A DNA stretch of 64,000 bases from Bacteroidia bacterium. Its GTDB lineage: Bacteria > Bacteroidota > Bacteroidia > UKL13-3. Below the pieces are notes generated by a model. It searched no databases and was not told the origin of the DNA. It worked only from the letters and a program-made list of their open reading frames with translations. The position numbers and the translations under genes were made by a program. Numbering within the stretch: position 1 is the first letter of the stretch; each line of letters begins with the position of its first letter. Positions 27,535 to 37,145 of the stretch are shown piece after piece. The stretch covers positions 38,144 through 102,143 of the forward strand of contig JACMQU010000117.1 in NCBI GenBank assembly GCA_014376805.1. The letters are read 5' to 3'.

Positions 27535-28338
27535 ATGAACCTGTTTAACACTTTCAAAAATAACCTCGATGAGGTTGTTTTTGAACAACGTAACAAAGCA
27601 TATGGAGCTTATGCAATTCGTAAAGCCTATCCGGATCATGTTAACAGGAGCATGTTGCTTACTTTAGCACCCATGCTATTTATTGTGGCAGGAAGTATTC
27701 TCTGGAATTATATACGACCTGTTCCTCCACATTTATTAAATGCACTTTCACCAAACGGTCTTGTTAAACCATTTGATGAACGCCTTGTTGTATTAACAGA
27801 TTTTATATTTAAAATGCCCGCAAAGGCAAGTTCTGTTCCTGTTTATCAGATCAAAAAAGATAATCTTGTTCACCCTAAAATTGAAAGGTCTTATCCACTG
27901 AAAACAAGAGCTGGAATTGATAATGGCGAGCAAGCAGGGATATTAATAACGGGAATGCCTGGTATTGGTGCATTACCCAACCTTCCCGGAGGAGAGCATC
28001 TTGTAAGGGAACTAACTTTTTCTGTTGTAAATTATGTAGAGAATATGCCAGAGTATCCGGGCGGACAAGATGAAATGTTTGAATTTATCAGGCAAAATAT
28101 TCAATATCCTAAATATGCATTGGAGAATAATGTGGGTGGAAAGATTTTGCTTTCTTTTGTTATTATGCCCGATGGAAGTATTCAAATGGCAAAAATTGAA
28201 AAAGGTATCGGCTTTGGATGTGATGATGAAGCCTTACGTGTGTTGAAAGCTATGCCATTATGGATAGCTGGTTCGCAAAACGGAAATAAGGTTGCCGTAC
28301 GATTGATATTGCCTATAAAATTTCAGACACCATATTAA
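27535..28338 (+). CDS. TonB-family energy transducer
   Basis: A 267-residue TonB protein. The cytoplasmic start VFEQRNKAYGAYAIRKAYPDH is the motif characteristic of Bacteroidota TonB, followed by one transmembrane segment (residues ~38-60, LLTLAPMLFIVAGSILWNY), a periplasmic linker, and a C-terminal TonB domain (~185-267) with YPGGQDEMFEFIRQNIQYPK and GGKILLSFVIMPDGSI. It couples the proton-motive force, through ExbB/ExbD encoded elsewhere, to outer-membrane receptors such as the one at 37146-39518. The linker is short, with few Pro repeats. It converges on the adenylate cyclase gene, and a stem-loop at 28383-28428 lies between them. Confidence 0.92.
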   Translation: MNLFNTFKNNLDEVVFEQRNKAYGAYAIRKAYPDHVNRSMLLTLAPMLFIVAGSILWNYIRPVPPHLLNALSPNGLVKPFDERLVVLTDFIFKMPAKASSVPVYQIKKDNLVHPKIERSYPLKTRAGIDNGEQAGILITGMPGIGALPNLPGGEHLVRELTFSVVNYVENMPEYPGGQDEMFEFIRQNIQYPKYALENNVGGKILLSFVIMPDGSIQMAKIEKGIGFGCDDEALRVLKAMPLWIAGSQNGNKVAVRLILPIKFQTPY

Positions 28339-28382
28339 AATACTGTTTAAGCTAATTATATTTTGACCAAAGAAATTGGTTT

Positions 28383-28428
28383 AAGATAATTCCATTTACT
28401 ACAGTTTTATGAAAAATGGTTTTATCTT
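28383..28428. terminator. Stem-loop between convergent genes
   Basis: AAGATAA (28383-28389) pairs with TTATCTT (28422-28428), and inside a two-by-two internal loop CCATTT (28392-28397) pairs with AAATGG (28414-28419). It stands between the convergent TonB and cyclase genes and could end transcription from the left; the T-run is short. Confidence 0.45.
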
Positions 28429-28474
28429 TTAAAGGGGTGTAAATAATAGCTATAAAACATACTTTGCTTTTCGG

Positions 28475-30556
28475 TTAATAGTTAAACACTTCAAAATTTT
28501 TCCATTCGTTTAGCGGTGGATTAATAGAGAAAGATAAACTATGATTAATATAATGTTGAAGTACGCCATCATATAAATTGCTATGCTTCAGTTTTTCAAA
28601 TATTACAGAAGCTTCCAAAAACTTTTGTTCATAAAAATAAAGTATGGCTTTGTCAAAATCTTCGAGCAATTCCAACTCATATTGATGATTTAAAAAAACC
28701 TTATATAATTTAGTAGAAATAGATTTTCCTTTAACTTTTACCTCACCAATAAATCTTATGTAAATGCTTATTGAAGGGTCAAGTTTTTTATAGGTTTCTT
28801 CACTGATAATGACAGCGGTTTTATAAAATTTTGTAAGGGATTCAATTCTTGCTGCTAAATTTACTGCATCGGCAATAACGGTTGTATCCATGCGCAGTGG
28901 TTCACCCACTGTTCCCAAAATACAAATGCCTGTATGCAATCCAATCCCAATTTCAATTGAGGGCTTTCCATGGTGTATGTTCTCTGCATTAAATGCATCC
29001 AGTGCCATCATCATTGATCTTGCCGCAAGTACCGCATCACTGGCATTATCAGGAAATATGGCCATGATTCCGTCTCCCATGTATTTATCAATGAACCCAC
29101 CATGCTTAGTTATTACAGGTGCCATTTTTTGCAGGTAGTCATTAATGAATCCAAACGCACCGGCCGGACTAAGAGATTCGGAAATTGTTGTGAATGATCG
29201 GATATCACTGAACATAATAGTCATTTCGCGTTCCGCATTATTCCCCAGGCTTACCTCGATAATGTTTTTTTTATTAAGTAGCCGGACAAAATCAGTAGGC
29301 ACAAACCGGGATAAAGACTGGTTCAATTCATTTAAATTGAGCGATAGTTTAATGATCTTTCTATGATCGCGGGCACTCTTAAATGCAAGGAATAATCCCT
29401 GACAGATAATAAAGCCAACTATTCCGAAAATGATATAGTTATCTGTATTAATAATATTTTGTACATGCAGAATATCATTTACCAGTGCAGCCATAAAAAT
29501 AAGAAATCCTGCAAAAATTATCTTACCGCCTTCCTCATTTTTTCTGAGGGCTTTTCTGAGTCCGTTTATTACTATAATAATATAGGCAAGTAATATTATA
29601 TGATAAAAATCGAGGGTATAGCTAAACGTACCTGTATCTGTAAATAATATAAGCAGGATTAATGCCAATGAAATAGAAATAGAAACGATTTTAGAAATTC
29701 TTTTATATTGCCGGGGAAAAGAGCGGTAGAAAAAAATATAAAATAAAGGAAGACTTAAATAAAGGGCAATGTATTCAATTTTGTTTCCAAGGTTCCAGTC
29801 AAAGTCCTTAAAGAAATAATAAATTGTTCTTGTTCTGAATACCAGAAAGATGAATATGTCAAAACTAAACAGGCCAAAGTTTAATGCAGGCAAATCTTTG
29901 TTATTTAATAAATACAGAACTATATGATAAAGTCCCATAATAAAAATGATGCCTAAGCAAAAATAGTTCCTTAACGATTCCCGTTCATGTTGTAAATTTA
30001 TTTGGTCTGTTTTAATTAAACTGACATAGTTTTTTATTCCGCCTTTATGTTGGTTAAAATTAGCAACCTCGATTACAATTTCATAAAAGTTGGTATCACT
30101 ACGCAGTATAATTGTAGATTTTTCATATATAGGTTTAACCAGCGTGGCCAGTGTATCTGTTATACCGGTTGCATTTCTCAGTTCATTATTGATCCATATT
30201 TTATAACTGCTTGCAACATCCTGAATCATCAAGGTAAAAAATGCTGAACTTTCTATACGAAGATGCAACCGATAAGAGCCATAACCATATCCATCAACTC
30301 CTTTTTTATTACCTACATAATTATTCCAACTCCCGGGCACTTTAAGGAGAATAGGATCAGACAATATTTTTTGCGGATAAGTTTTGATTAGTTGTCCTTC
30401 AAAAAACTCCCACTCACCATTTAGTTTAATCATTGCCTCTTTACTAATATCACTGTCTTTAAGATAGAGCTCACCTTTAATTACCACAGGGGTAGTAGCC
30501 TTGATAAAAAAGGGAGTGCCGGAAAGAAGTAGAATAAGAAAACATAAGGTCCTCAT
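28475..30556 (-). CDS. 7TM receptor-like class III adenylate cyclase
   Basis: A 693-residue protein with a signal peptide (~1-20), an extracellular jelly-roll-like domain of the 7TMR-DISM type (about residues 30-175, GEWEFFEGQLI and GYGSYRLHLRI), about seven transmembrane segments (~185-400), and a class III nucleotide cyclase domain (~430-620). Metal-binding Asp residues are visible in FSDIRSFT and KYMGDGIMAIF; the transition-state N-x3-R pair is in ADAVNLAARIE; and the substrate pair is Lys (DKYMGD) with Thr (TVIAD), which suggests ATP rather than GTP. A helical tail (~625-693) follows. It should sense an external ligand, probably a sugar, and make cAMP. No partner gene is next to it. Confidence 0.88.
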   Translation of the reverse strand: MRTLCFLILLLSGTPFFIKATTPVVIKGELYLKDSDISKEAMIKLNGEWEFFEGQLIKTYPQKILSDPILLKVPGSWNNYVGNKKGVDGYGYGSYRLHLRIESSAFFTLMIQDVASSYKIWINNELRNATGITDTLATLVKPIYEKSTIILRSDTNFYEIVIEVANFNQHKGGIKNYVSLIKTDQINLQHERESLRNYFCLGIIFIMGLYHIVLYLLNNKDLPALNFGLFSFDIFIFLVFRTRTIYYFFKDFDWNLGNKIEYIALYLSLPLFYIFFYRSFPRQYKRISKIVSISISLALILLILFTDTGTFSYTLDFYHIILLAYIIIVINGLRKALRKNEEGGKIIFAGFLIFMAALVNDILHVQNIINTDNYIIFGIVGFIICQGLFLAFKSARDHRKIIKLSLNLNELNQSLSRFVPTDFVRLLNKKNIIEVSLGNNAEREMTIMFSDIRSFTTISESLSPAGAFGFINDYLQKMAPVITKHGGFIDKYMGDGIMAIFPDNASDAVLAARSMMMALDAFNAENIHHGKPSIEIGIGLHTGICILGTVGEPLRMDTTVIADAVNLAARIESLTKFYKTAVIISEETYKKLDPSISIYIRFIGEVKVKGKSISTKLYKVFLNHQYELELLEDFDKAILYFYEQKFLEASVIFEKLKHSNLYDGVLQHYINHSLSFSINPPLNEWKNFEVFNY

Positions 30557-30721
30557 TATAAAAAAAGATATTAGGGGTAAAAGTAAATTTTGCGATGATG
30601 ATTACTAATTATTTAATCTGTTTATTTTGCAAAAGGAGATGTTTTTATTTTGCATCCAATGCAAAAAGCAGCATCTTTTTACATGAATAGATTTTGGAAT
30701 TTTGTTTGTTATCTTGCGCAC

Positions 30722-33568
30722 ATGTCGGAAAAAAAATTATTTTTATTAGATGGGATGGCTCTGGTTTACCGCGCTTATTTTGCGTTCAGCCAAAACCCGC
30801 GTGTAACGAGCTATGGCTTTAATACTTCTGCGGTTTTTGGATATGTTACCACCTTGCTTGATGTACTTAAAAGAGAAAAACCAACACATATAGGCGTTTC
30901 ATTTGACACCTCTGAACCAACAGCCAGACATATAGAATTTGAGGCCTATAAGGCACACCGGGAGGAAATGCCTGAGGATATTAGTAAAGCGTTACCTTAT
31001 ATCAGAAAGATTACAGAAGCATTGCATATTCCATTACTGATAATGCCGGGATATGAAGCAGATGATATAATAGGCACCTTAGCCAAAAAAGCAGCGGCGC
31101 AAGGATTTACCGTTTACATGATGACACCAGATAAAGATTTTGGACAGTTGGTGGAAGAAAAGATTTTCATCTATAAGCCAGCGCGTTTGGGTAACGAAAT
31201 TGAGATTATGGGGGTGCCCGAAGTTTTGAAAAAATGGGAGATTACGGATGTTAAACAAGTGATTGATATTTTGGGTTTATGGGGTGATGCGGTAGATAAC
31301 ATTCCGGGGGTTCCCGGAGTGGGTGAAAAAACCGCAAAATTATTGGTTCAGAAATACGGTAGTATGGAAAATTTATATGAGCATACCCATGAGTTAAAAG
31401 GAAAGCAAAAAGAAAATGTTGAGAATAACCGGGATCAGGCATTCCTTTCAAAACGATTGGCCACTATAGATTTGAACGTACCTGTTGAATTTGATGAACG
31501 AAGCTTATTACTCGATCCTCCGGATAAGGAAGCCACAGAAAAAATATTTATAGAACTGGAGTTCAAAACTTTGCTTAAAAGGGTGTTTGGTGAGCCAGTT
31601 CAGGCTACGGCACAAGCTTCCTTTAATCAAGCTCCGGCAGGTTATGATCTTTTTAACCAAGGTGCTGCTACAGTATCTGCTGTAGTAACTTCCATCTCTG
31701 AACAAACAAATTTGGTTGATCCGTTAAGTGAAGAAACGCCTGCTCCTATGCTTACCATACATACAGTTGACCATACCTATGAATTAATAGATACCCCCGA
31801 AAAACGGGCTAAATTATTAAGTGTTTTATTGGAACAAACGGAGATATGTTTTGATACCGAAACATCGCAACTGGAAAGTACAGAAGCGGATATAGTGGGA
31901 CTCTCATTTGCTTATGAAGCCACGCATGCTTTTTATATTCCATTTCCGCAAACTTTTGATGAAGCATCTGCTATATTAAATGAATTCAGGCCATTATTTG
32001 AGCACGAGGGAATAACTAAGATAGGACAGAATATTAAGTATGATTTAAACATTATTAAAAACTATGGATTAACTTTAAAAGGGCCGATATTTGATACTAT
32101 GCTTGCTCATTATATTATTGAGCCAGACTTAAGGCATGGCATGGATTTTTTATCCGGCATTTACCTTAATTATGAGCCGGTAAGTATTGAAACACTGATA
32201 GGCAAAAGAGGCAAAAATCAGTTGAGTATGCGTGATGTACCTGTTGAAAAAATAAAGGAATATGCCGCTGAAGATGCTGATATTACCTGGCAGCTCAAAC
32301 AAAAACTTTTACCGGAACTGAAAGAAAAAAACGGAGACGATCTTTTATATAAACTTGAATTGCCTTTAATTGATGTATTAAGTGATATGGAAATGGCGGG
32401 CATCAGAATTAATGAACCTTTTTTAAATGATTATTCGAAAGAGTTAGAAATTGAATTAGTAGCACTTGAAAAAAAAATTCTGGAATTAGCCGGTGTTAAA
32501 TTTAATATTTCGTCGCCAAAGCAATTAGGTGAAGTTTTATTTGACCACTTAAAACTTGATCCAAAAGCTAAAAAAACAAAAACCGGACAATACCAGACTG
32601 GTGAAGATGTTTTATTAAATCTAAGCGGGCATGAAATAATAGGTTGCATTTTACAAGTAAGACAGTTCCAGAAATTAAAGTCAACGTATGTTGATGCCTT
32701 GCCAGCGATAATTAATAAAAAGACAGGGCGGGTGCATACTTCTTTTAACCAGGCGGTAGCCGCTACCGGGCGTTTAAGCTCAACCAGTCCTAATTTACAA
32801 AATATTCCTATTCGTACAGATAAAGGTAAAGAAGTACGCAAGGCTTTTATACCGCGTGATGAAAACTATGTCTTATTAAGCGCAGATTATTCGCAGATTG
32901 AGTTAAGAATTATCGCATCCATTGCCAGAGAAGATGCCATGATAGAAGCCTTTAAAAGTGACCTGGATATACATGCTGCTACTGCTGCCAAAGTTTATGG
33001 TAAAAAATTAGAAGATGTAAGCAGTGATGAAAGAAGAAATGCAAAAGCTGTTAATTTCGGCATTATTTATGGCCAGTCTGCTTTTGGACTAAGCCAGAGT
33101 TTAGGTATTTCACGTAAGGAAGCGGCACAGATTATAGAAGAATATTTTAAGCAATATCCACGCATTAAAAACTATATGAATGATACCATAAATTTTGCAA
33201 AAGAGAATGGATATGTTGAAACCTTATTAGGACGAAGAAGGTATTTGAGGGATATTAATTCTGCTAACTTTACTGTAAGGGGGTTTGCAGAACGAAATGC
33301 CATTAATGCGCCAATACAGGGCAGTGCGGCTGATATGATAAAAGTGGCGATGATTAATATTCATAAACAAATAAAAGATGCTGCCAATGGGATCACGCGT
33401 TCAAAAATGGTTTTACAGGTTCATGATGAATTATTATTTGATGCGCACAAAGATGAAGTGGATGTTTTAAAAAAACTGGTAGTACAAACAATGGAAACTG
33501 CCATGCCTTTATTGGTACCTGTTAAGGCGGAGGCAGGTATAGGGAATAACTGGCTGGAAGCACATTAA
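30722..33568 (+). CDS. polA: DNA polymerase I
   Basis: A 948-residue family A polymerase for lagging-strand maturation and repair. All three parts are present: the 5' nuclease (residues ~1-290, with LDGMALVYRAYFAF, the EADDIIG and GDAVDNIPGVPGVGEKTA helix-hairpin-helix blocks), the 3'-5' proofreading domain (~350-530, with CFDTETSQ, KYDLNII and YAAEDADITW, so the exonuclease looks active), and the polymerase domain (~560-948, with SADYSQIELRI, the NFGIIYGQSAFGLS finger block, and VHDELLFDA). I start it at ATG 30722 (MSEKKLFLLDG): the in-frame ATG at 30650 would add 24 residues unlike any PolA, and a TATCTTGC -7-like box is directly before 30722. Confidence 0.97.
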   Translation: MSEKKLFLLDGMALVYRAYFAFSQNPRVTSYGFNTSAVFGYVTTLLDVLKREKPTHIGVSFDTSEPTARHIEFEAYKAHREEMPEDISKALPYIRKITEALHIPLLIMPGYEADDIIGTLAKKAAAQGFTVYMMTPDKDFGQLVEEKIFIYKPARLGNEIEIMGVPEVLKKWEITDVKQVIDILGLWGDAVDNIPGVPGVGEKTAKLLVQKYGSMENLYEHTHELKGKQKENVENNRDQAFLSKRLATIDLNVPVEFDERSLLLDPPDKEATEKIFIELEFKTLLKRVFGEPVQATAQASFNQAPAGYDLFNQGAATVSAVVTSISEQTNLVDPLSEETPAPMLTIHTVDHTYELIDTPEKRAKLLSVLLEQTEICFDTETSQLESTEADIVGLSFAYEATHAFYIPFPQTFDEASAILNEFRPLFEHEGITKIGQNIKYDLNIIKNYGLTLKGPIFDTMLAHYIIEPDLRHGMDFLSGIYLNYEPVSIETLIGKRGKNQLSMRDVPVEKIKEYAAEDADITWQLKQKLLPELKEKNGDDLLYKLELPLIDVLSDMEMAGIRINEPFLNDYSKELEIELVALEKKILELAGVKFNISSPKQLGEVLFDHLKLDPKAKKTKTGQYQTGEDVLLNLSGHEIIGCILQVRQFQKLKSTYVDALPAIINKKTGRVHTSFNQAVAATGRLSSTSPNLQNIPIRTDKGKEVRKAFIPRDENYVLLSADYSQIELRIIASIAREDAMIEAFKSDLDIHAATAAKVYGKKLEDVSSDERRNAKAVNFGIIYGQSAFGLSQSLGISRKEAAQIIEEYFKQYPRIKNYMNDTINFAKENGYVETLLGRRRYLRDINSANFTVRGFAERNAINAPIQGSAADMIKVAMINIHKQIKDAANGITRSKMVLQVHDELLFDAHKDEVDVLKKLVVQTMETAMPLLVPVKAEAGIGNNWLEAH

Positions 33569-33715
33569 AATAAATACGCAGTTTTTTTTTAACTTACATT
33601 TTGTGAGGATTAAGCCATGAAGATATAAAGATGAAGTAATAAACTTCCGGAAAAATTATCCCGGGTGTTAATTCAAATACAATCTCTAAAACAAGAAGTA
33701 TAAATAGAATAAGGA

Positions 33716-34246
33716 ATGAAAAATATATTAATCACAAGCATTTTAGTGTTTGTTATGGCATGCTCCGGTGAACCGGGAAACAATACCGCATCAGAACGGG
33801 TAAAAGTTATAAAAGAACAGGCTTCTGCAATGGGAGGGATTTTAGTAAGGAAAGACTATAGCGCTTTTGTAAAATGTACCTACCCTAAAATTGTAGAATT
33901 GATGGGTGGTGAAAAAAAAATGATAGACATAATGGAAAAAGGTGCCATGGAAATGGAAAAGGAAGGCAGTGCTTTTCTTGAAACTAAAATAGGGGAGCCT
34001 TCTGTTGTAATTAAAGCCGGCAATCAACTTCAATGTACCGTGCCAATTACACTGGAGATGAAAGTTCCTCATGGCCATTTAACAAACCATTCCACATTGA
34101 TCGCAATTTCTGAAGACGATGGGAAATCCTGGTATTTCGTGGATAATTCAGGTAAAAGTCTGGAAGTAATGAGAAAAGTTTTACCCGAGCTAAGTGCGCA
34201 GTTAATTATTCCGGAAAAACAGGAGCCCCGGTTTTATAAAGACTAA
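33716..34246 (+). CDS. Lipoprotein of unknown function
   Basis: A 176-residue protein with a lipoprotein signal (lipobox FVMACSG, Cys16). The mature part reads as one small alpha/beta domain: a helix (ERVKVIKEQASAMGGILV), then a region with DYSAFVKCTYPKIVELMGG, and paired strands ending ...VPITLEMK and WYFVDNSGK. It resembles the many Bacteroidota lipoproteins of unknown function that share a SnoaL/NTF2-like shape, but I cannot place it. An AAGGA site stands just before the ATG. The DUF1697 gene follows 74 bp later on the same strand. Confidence 0.75.
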   Translation: MKNILITSILVFVMACSGEPGNNTASERVKVIKEQASAMGGILVRKDYSAFVKCTYPKIVELMGGEKKMIDIMEKGAMEMEKEGSAFLETKIGEPSVVIKAGNQLQCTVPITLEMKVPHGHLTNHSTLIAISEDDGKSWYFVDNSGKSLEVMRKVLPELSAQLIIPEKQEPRFYKD

Positions 34247-34320
34247 ATATGATTGAATGAAATTCGGAATTATTGTTTTTCTGAAAATAATTAATATTAC
34301 CTAAATCTATCTAAACAAAC

Positions 34321-34869
34321 ATGCAAACCTATATTTCTATTCTTAGAGGCATAAATGTAAGCGGACATAAAATGATGAAAATGGAAGCATTAAATGCCCT
34401 GTTTGCAGAGCTCGGTTTTAAGAATATTAAAACCTATATTCAAAGTGGAAATGTTGTTTTTCAGTTTAAAGAAACCCCTACCGATGTCCTTGAAAAAAAG
34501 ATAGCTAAAAAAATAATTGAAGCGTTTTTTTTTGAAGTTCCGGTTATCGTAAAAAAGTTTATTGAAGTTGAAACTATATTAATAAATAACCCTTTTTTAA
34601 ATTCACGCAAGGAGGATCCAAAATTGCTTCACTTAACATTTTTAGCAGCAAAGCCTGAGGAGGCCGAATTAGATAAAATAAAGAGAGGAAACTATGGTGC
34701 TGATGAATTTATAGTTACAGATAAAAGTATTTATTTGTTTTGTCCAGAAGGATATGGAAACACTAAATTAAGCAATAACTTTTTTGAACGTAAATTAAAA
34801 CTTACCGCTACCACAAGAAACTGGAAAACTTTAAATGAATTGGTAAAGATAGCAAAAGAAATGGCGTAA
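34321..34869 (+). CDS. DUF1697 family protein
   Basis: A 182-residue protein of the DUF1697 family, recognised by its opening ISILRGINVSGHKMMKMEAL and the YIQSGNVVFQ strand, followed by KLSNNFFERKLKLTATTRNWKTLNEL near the end. The family is widespread and single-copy, with a ferredoxin-like fold, and has no settled biochemical role. There is no signal peptide, so it is cytoplasmic. It lies 74 bp downstream of a lipoprotein gene on the same strand, with no clear operon link. Confidence 0.9.
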   Translation: MQTYISILRGINVSGHKMMKMEALNALFAELGFKNIKTYIQSGNVVFQFKETPTDVLEKKIAKKIIEAFFFEVPVIVKKFIEVETILINNPFLNSRKEDPKLLHLTFLAAKPEEAELDKIKRGNYGADEFIVTDKSIYLFCPEGYGNTKLSNNFFERKLKLTATTRNWKTLNELVKIAKEMA

Positions 34870-35283
34870 GAATTTTCTTTTTAATAATGGATATTTTCAT
34901 TACACTTACTGGCATGCCTGTAAGGTGATATTAAATTTATTTTAAAAAATATCAGTCGAAGCTTTTACCGATCTGGTTTTTCTGCTTTACTTTTTTTCTA
35001 ACAGTTTTAGTACTTTTACAGCTTCTTTTATTCTGTATAATTCTGCTACTTTATAAGTGCTTTAAATTTCTAAATATTTATTTTGCAGATAACGAATTTT
35101 CATTTATTGATAGATATTTAAACCTCTTCTTTAGTTATACTTGAAGTCTTAAGATATTTACAATTTTCGATCTTTTTTTTTAAATTTCTTTTGAAGAGTT
35201 CAAAGAAGAGCTAGCCAAATTTGAGGTTAGAAAAATGATTCGTTAAGTGCCTTATTATTTATTATAAATACAGGTAAAATATT
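34870..35283. other. 414-bp region with possible decayed coding DNA
   Basis: No intact gene. The minus strand at 34987-35210 reads as two short, protein-like frames interrupted by a shift and a stop (separate entry). On the plus strand, about 35185-35244 reads as an Arg/Lys/Glu-rich stretch ending in a stop. Nothing else is visible. Confidence 0.45.
34987..35210 (-). pseudogene. Possible decayed gene fragment
   Basis: Read from 35210 leftwards, 30 codons of plausible sequence (ending KYLKTSSITKEEV) run to a stop at 35118; a shift of frame then leads to MKIRYLQNKYLEI, a stop, and STYKVAELYRIKEAVKVLKLLEKK before a final stop at 34987. Each piece looks protein-like, with amphipathic charged helices. 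I cannot match it to a family, and AT-rich chance frames are possible. Confidence 0.22.
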
Positions 35284-35904
35284 TTAGAATTGGTGAAGTA
35301 GAATTAGTGGTTTAAAACGGCTTTCAGTATGGATAGAAAATTCAGAAAGTATAATCCGGCTTTTACTTAAACTATTTATCTGCAAAGGCATTTTGATGGA
35401 TTCTATCATCATGCTCATGCCCTCACTGAGCAAATACTCTTGCTGGTTTAGCGTTAAATTTATACTGCCTTTATAAATATATAAATGTAAAAAATAAAAT
35501 TCTTCTGAACCTATCTCTGCTGTTTGATTTGTTTCAAGAATAAGTACACGTAAACGGGAGTTGACATTTTGGGTGGTCATGATATTAAAATCGGTACCGG
35601 TGCCCTTGCTTTCAGTATTCCAAGCGCCATTAAAAGTATCTGTTTCAAATGGAAGTAAAAGAGTTGAATAATGTCCGGGATGTTTGATAAGCAACGCACC
35701 TTCAAGTAAAATTAATTTACGGTGAATTTCTGGCAGTAAGGTAAAAACAGAATGGTATTGGGTAATAATAGCAGTACTGATGCGGAACAAAAAATTACGG
35801 TCTGAAAAAGTTGCGGTTTCAGGATAAATATAAAGTTGTTTTGAGGTTCCTCCAGCCCATTGAATAATGTTAAATTGATCAGAATTGAACAAGGATACCT
35901 TCAT
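35284..35904 (-). CDS. HutD/Ves family cupin-like protein
   Basis: A 206-residue protein of the HutD/Ves family: a bicupin-like beta-barrel with the diagnostic WAGGTSKQLYIYP, FRISTAI, FTLLPEIHRKLILLEG and DFNIMT blocks. HutD is often encoded with histidine-utilisation genes, where its function is not settled, and may bind a small ligand. Here it is one base downstream of a dipeptide epimerase gene, not near hutI (28 kb away), so the two probably form an operon. Start ATG at 35904. No cofactor-binding His cluster of a metal cupin is obvious. Confidence 0.85.
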   Translation of the reverse strand: MKVSLFNSDQFNIIQWAGGTSKQLYIYPETATFSDRNFLFRISTAIITQYHSVFTLLPEIHRKLILLEGALLIKHPGHYSTLLLPFETDTFNGAWNTESKGTGTDFNIMTTQNVNSRLRVLILETNQTAEIGSEEFYFLHLYIYKGSINLTLNQQEYLLSEGMSMMIESIKMPLQINSLSKSRIILSEFSIHTESRFKPLILLHQF

Positions 35905-35905
35905 G

Positions 35906-37012
35906 TTACCGAATATTTTTATGTGTTAACAATCTTAAATATTTTTCATCAATAGAGGCCCCTGATCCAATTGAAACCGGCATTTCAATAAGTCCGCCTT
36001 TACTATAAGTAATGCCACCGGTAACCAGGTCTTCTTCAAACATTAACGGGGTGTCAAAATCATAATAAATAATATGCTCATTTGAAAAAGCTAAATGTGC
36101 CGCCGTTGTAAAACCCAGTCGTGATTCCAGAAAGCCCCCTAACTGCATATAAATATTTGCCTCAGCGGCCATTTTAATTATTTGCAGTGCTTTAAAAATG
36201 CCTCCTGCTTTACTTAATTTAATATTGAACAAATCTACCGCTTTCAATTGTATTAAACGATAGGCATCATGCGGGTCACAACAAGATTCATCAGCCATAA
36301 TCTTTACCGGACTTGCTCGGCTGATAGCAGGTAATTCCATGTAATTCCATCGGGCAATGGGTTCTTCGCAGTGCTGAATATTTTCATCTTTTAAGTCGTT
36401 TAAAATTTCAATAACATCTTCTGCCTGCCATCCCTGATTTGCATCAATGCGCAATGGAATGTCGTAACCAATAGCTTTTCGAATAGCTTTAATTCGCGCA
36501 ATATCCATGTTCTTGCTTCCGCCTAATTTTACTTTTATTATTTTAAAACCTTTTTGTTTTATAATAATTGCATCGCTAACCATTTTCTCAAATTTGTCGT
36601 AACTGATGGTATAATCGGTAAACAATTGTTTGTTTAACTGCCCACCTAAGAACTGGTATAAGGGCTGTGCTGCATGTTGAGATGCAATATCATAAAGGGC
36701 CATGTCGAAGGCACTTTTGATGCAGTTATTGCCATAAATGGTTGTGTCCATTCTTATAACTGCATCCTGTATGGCTAATGGGTTTAACCCAATTAAAACC
36801 CTGGCCAGGTAAGAAGCCACTATATAACAAGTTTCCATACTTTCACCATGAATAGTTTTAAACGGACTACATTCCCCGAATCCCTTAAGACCATTGGAGC
36901 AATTAATTTCTATAACAATATTTTCAGCATGTGTAAACTGGCCTAAGGAGATAATGAAAGGCTCTTTCAGTTTTACCGGAACCTGATAAATTAATATGTT
37001 TTCTATATGCAT
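35906..37012 (-). CDS. L-Ala-D/L-Glu (dipeptide) epimerase, enolase superfamily
   Basis: A 368-residue enolase-superfamily enzyme. The catalytic lysines are K160/K162 (KVKLGG) and K265 (NIKLSKAGG); metal ligands are D190, E217 and D241 in RIDANQGW, CEEPIARW and MADESCC. The D318-F-D320 motif is the one that, in L-Ala-D/L-Glu epimerase, binds the dipeptide's amino group, so dipeptide specificity is likely. Such enzymes epimerise murein-derived dipeptides such as L-Ala-D-Glu for recycling. It is separated by one base from the HutD-like gene. Sure of the superfamily; specificity for L-Ala-D-Glu is inferred from the DxD motif. Confidence 0.9.
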   Translation of the reverse strand: MHIENILIYQVPVKLKEPFIISLGQFTHAENIVIEINCSNGLKGFGECSPFKTIHGESMETCYIVASYLARVLIGLNPLAIQDAVIRMDTTIYGNNCIKSAFDMALYDIASQHAAQPLYQFLGGQLNKQLFTDYTISYDKFEKMVSDAIIIKQKGFKIIKVKLGGSKNMDIARIKAIRKAIGYDIPLRIDANQGWQAEDVIEILNDLKDENIQHCEEPIARWNYMELPAISRASPVKIMADESCCDPHDAYRLIQLKAVDLFNIKLSKAGGIFKALQIIKMAAEANIYMQLGGFLESRLGFTTAAHLAFSNEHIIYYDFDTPLMFEEDLVTGGITYSKGGLIEMPVSIGSGASIDEKYLRLLTHKNIR

Positions 37013-37145
37013 TACCTCTAAAATTATAGGGCAACATACTGTAAAAAATTAATGCTTTTTAACTGTTGAGGAATAATGTTAAGGTACTTGCCCTTATTAT
37101 CATTTGAACTTATCCAATAATTCAGAACCAGATCAGATTCGTTTT

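Noticed and set aside
30650..30721. Upstream ATG for polA
   Set aside because: The added residues are unlike PolA, and the conserved start MSEKKLFLLDG begins at 30722.
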